The translations under genes and the position numbers were made by a program. Positions 62,011 through 64,000 of a DNA stretch of 64,000 nucleotides are shown in pieces. The number at the start of each line of letters is the position of its first letter. The first letter of the stretch is position 1. The notes under the pieces were generated by a model, which was not told the DNA's origin, searched no databases, and saw only the letters and a list, made by a program, of their open reading frames with translations. This stretch comes from Paenibacillus sp. FSL K6-1330 (GTDB taxonomy: Bacteria > Bacillota > Bacilli > Paenibacillales > Paenibacillaceae): NCBI RefSeq assembly GCF_037976825.1, contig NZ_CP150269.1, positions 765,001 to 829,000 on the forward strand, written 5' to 3'.

Positions 62011-63756
62011 GTGCCCAAACAAGAAAAGGTTTCAATGTCATGGCTGCTGCGGTATTTAAAACCGGTTAAAGGACGGCTGATACTGCTGATCATGATGCTG
62101 CTGACGTCGACAGGTTTGCAGCTTCTGAATCCGCAGATTGTCAAACGGTTTATTGACACGGCAGCCGAAGGCGGCGTTATAGCCACGCTGATTCAACTGG
62201 CGGGATTGTTTCTGGTCGTGGCTGTTTTTAATCAGCTGATTACCGTGGCTGTCAGCTATATGGGGAACGATATTTCATGGCGCGCAACGAACCGGCTTCG
62301 CGGCGATCTTTTGAAGCATTGTTTACGGCTGGATATGCGATTTCATAATGTGAAAACGCCAGGCGAGATGATTGAGCGGGTTGATGGCGACGTGACGAAT
62401 ATTTCGAACTTCTTCGCGATGTTCATCGTGCAGGTTATCGGAAGTTTTGTGCTGCTCGCCGGCATACTAGGATTTATGTTCACAGTCAATCTGCCGATCG
62501 CGATCGTCATGACGGTGTTTACACTGCTGTCTATTTTGTTCATGGTGTTCATCCGGAATATGGGCGTCAATTCTTCGAAGAATGAACGGGAAGCCAGCGC
62601 TTCGCTGTTTGGCTTAATTGAGGAACGCATCGCTGGCATTGAGGATGTACAGGCGAACGGCAATGTGCCGTATGTGATGAATCGGTTTCATCGCATGATG
62701 CGCAGCGTGTTCCTGAAAGGAAGAAAAGCCTGGATGCTTCGCGTCGTCCCTTGGAATACCACGGTGATTCTGTTTGCCCTTGCAGTTACCGCTGTCCTGC
62801 TACTAGGGGTTCGTTATTATTTGATCGGTGAAATTACGCTAGGGACCCTCTTCCTAATCTATCAATATACGCAGATGCTGAATGACCCGATCGAGATGCT
62901 GGGTGACCAGGTGCAGGAGTTCCAAAAGGCAAAATCCGGCATGCTGCGTTCCAGAGAGCTGCTGTCCAATAAGAGCGAGATTGTAGACGGAGAACAAGAA
63001 GAGCTTCCGGAGGGAGCGCTCGGTTTGGAATTTGAGGGGGTCAACTTCAGTTATAACGAGGATAAACCGGTGCTAAAAGACATCAACTTTGAGGTCAAAC
63101 CAGGCGAACGCCTGGGTATTATCGGACGTACCGGCAGCGGAAAGTCGAGTCTCAGCCGTATTCTGCTTCGACTGTATAACATCGACAGCGGTGTGATCCG
63201 CGTTGGGGGGACCGATATCACGAAGCTGAAGCTGCCTGCGCTTTACCGCCGGGTGGGGATGGTCACGCAGGATGTACAGCTGTTTGATGGCTCGCTGCGT
63301 GACAACCTGACGTTGTTCGATAAGGGCGTGTCGGATGCATTTATTCTGGAAACGACGGAGCGTCTGGGACTTCGGCAATGGATCGATGCGCAGCCGGAAG
63401 GTCTGGATACTCATCTGACAACAGGCGGAGCATCGCTATCCGCGGGGGAAGCGCAGCTATTCGCTTTAACCCGGGTATTTTTGACGCAGCCGAGCCTGGT
63501 GATTCTGGATGAACCGTCCTCACGCCTAGACGCCGCAACGGAAATGATGCTGCAGACGGCCGTGGATCAGCTGATGAGCAGTTGTACGGGCATCATCATC
63601 GCGCACCGGCTGGCTACGCTGGAGCAGGTGGATAAAATTATGGTGCTGGGTGACGGACGAATTCTGGAATTCGGAGCACGGGAAGCACTTGCACAAGATC
63701 CGGCATCGTATTATGCCAGACTGCTGATCACAGGCAGAGAGGAGGAACTGGCATGA
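62011..63756 (+). CDS. ABC exporter, fused membrane and ATPase domains (first half)
   Basis: A 581-residue half-transporter. Six helices (about 1-320), then Walker A GRTGSGKSS, Q-loop VTQDVQLFDGSL, a variant signature LSAGEAQLF, Walker B LVILDEPSSRLD and switch IIAHRLA. The signature has A-G-E instead of G-G-Q, suggesting a degenerate site in a heterodimer. GTG at 62011 has GGGGGTGG upstream. It overlaps the next gene by ATGA. Confidence 0.9.
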   Translation: MPKQEKVSMSWLLRYLKPVKGRLILLIMMLLTSTGLQLLNPQIVKRFIDTAAEGGVIATLIQLAGLFLVVAVFNQLITVAVSYMGNDISWRATNRLRGDLLKHCLRLDMRFHNVKTPGEMIERVDGDVTNISNFFAMFIVQVIGSFVLLAGILGFMFTVNLPIAIVMTVFTLLSILFMVFIRNMGVNSSKNEREASASLFGLIEERIAGIEDVQANGNVPYVMNRFHRMMRSVFLKGRKAWMLRVVPWNTTVILFALAVTAVLLLGVRYYLIGEITLGTLFLIYQYTQMLNDPIEMLGDQVQEFQKAKSGMLRSRELLSNKSEIVDGEQEELPEGALGLEFEGVNFSYNEDKPVLKDINFEVKPGERLGIIGRTGSGKSSLSRILLRLYNIDSGVIRVGGTDITKLKLPALYRRVGMVTQDVQLFDGSLRDNLTLFDKGVSDAFILETTERLGLRQWIDAQPEGLDTHLTTGGASLSAGEAQLFALTRVFLTQPSLVILDEPSSRLDAATEMMLQTAVDQLMSSCTGIIIAHRLATLEQVDKIMVLGDGRILEFGAREALAQDPASYYARLLITGREEELA

Positions 63757-64000
63757 CCATCACAGGTTTTATAGGGCGCCTATTTCGTTTCAAGCCTTCA
63801 TTATTTTTATTCAACGGTCTGTTGTGGTGCATATTTCATTCCTTGCCGCTATTGATCGGACTTGGGATGCAGTGGTTTTTTGACCGGGCTACATCGAATT
63901 CGACGGATTATGTATGGCTGGCCGTTCCTTTGATCTTTATTGCCGTAGTAAGGGTTGCGCGGGTGGGGACGTTCTTTGCGGCCTTTTATCAATGGGTAAC
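63753..64000 (+). CDS. ABC exporter second half, N-terminal part
   Basis: Starts MTITGFIGRLFRFKPSLFLF, with two membrane helices in the visible 82 residues; it continues past the window. ATG is in the ATGA overlap, with GAGGAGG upstream. Expected to pair with the preceding half-transporter. Confidence 0.8.
   Translation, partial: MTITGFIGRLFRFKPSLFLFNGLLWCIFHSLPLLIGLGMQWFFDRATSNSTDYVWLAVPLIFIAVVRVARVGTFFAAFYQWV

Overview
The window looks like chromosomal DNA of a spore-forming, low-to-mid GC Gram-positive of the Paenibacillus type. The evidence is the strong AGGAGG-type ribosome binding sites, many TTG and GTG starts, SleB, CcdC, YezD and DUF4183 proteins, collagen-like spore-surface proteins, and the style of TetR/MerR/AraC regulators. 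No plasmid or phage replication or structural genes are visible. Most of the window is ordinary single genes and two- or three-gene operons separated by clear intrinsic terminators. The accessory parts are a small inserted repeat near 2.8 kb, a partial duplication near 42.4-44.6 kb, and a tRNA-Thr integration site at 51.4-56.5 kb.

Layout. 0-3.3 kb: sugar-type oxidoreductase, AraC regulator, TetR regulator, and an alpha/beta hydrolase broken by a 179-bp MITE-like element. 3.4-7.8 kb: an operon of an Fe-S U32 protein, a class III aminotransferase and a UbiA prenyltransferase behind two Rex/FNR-like boxes. 7.8-20.7 kb: GH13 amylase, a CstR-like persulfide sensor, quinone-type oxidoreductase, CcdC, an MBL/TetR pair with two operators, an ECF sigma/anti-sigma pair, lactonase and SleB. 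20.8-24.4 kb: sulfate uptake genes (binding protein, two permeases, YezD) behind a structured leader with a terminator; no ATPase gene follows. 24.5-41.5 kb: a hydrolase/MerR pair with a MerR-type 19-bp-spacer promoter, a bifunctional NAD(P)HX repair enzyme, FMN reductase, P-loop proteins, MarR/MFS, DUF817, a GNAT-RidA fusion, and a CPBP protease/TetR pair under a 36-bp palindrome. 42.4-46.0 kb: an Rrf2 regulator, ThuA-like and DinB-like proteins, a second broken copy of the rrf2 end, and an MFS pump. The two downstream promoters share a 23-bp operator.

46.2-51.0 kb holds class Ia ribonucleotide reductase (nrdA then nrdB). It is controlled by two NrdR-like boxes, a cobalamin riboswitch and an intrinsic terminator, and an 85-86-bp tandem repeat lies between the two genes. 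51.4-56.5 kb holds a tRNA-Thr(CGU) gene whose 3' half, terminator and integrase tail are repeated 3,330 bp downstream. This brackets a small island carrying an ATP-dependent DNA ligase, a collagen-like protein and a DUF4183 protein. 56.5-64 kb has a secreted phosphoesterase, small membrane proteins, an amidase, a lipoprotein and a two-gene ABC exporter that runs off the end.

The best candidates for something not yet described are the redox-box-controlled U32/aminotransferase/UbiA operon, the sulfate-operon leader RNA, the duplicated Rrf2 regulon, and the tRNA-Thr micro-island with spore-surface cargo. All functions are read from sequence and family knowledge; no database search was run.
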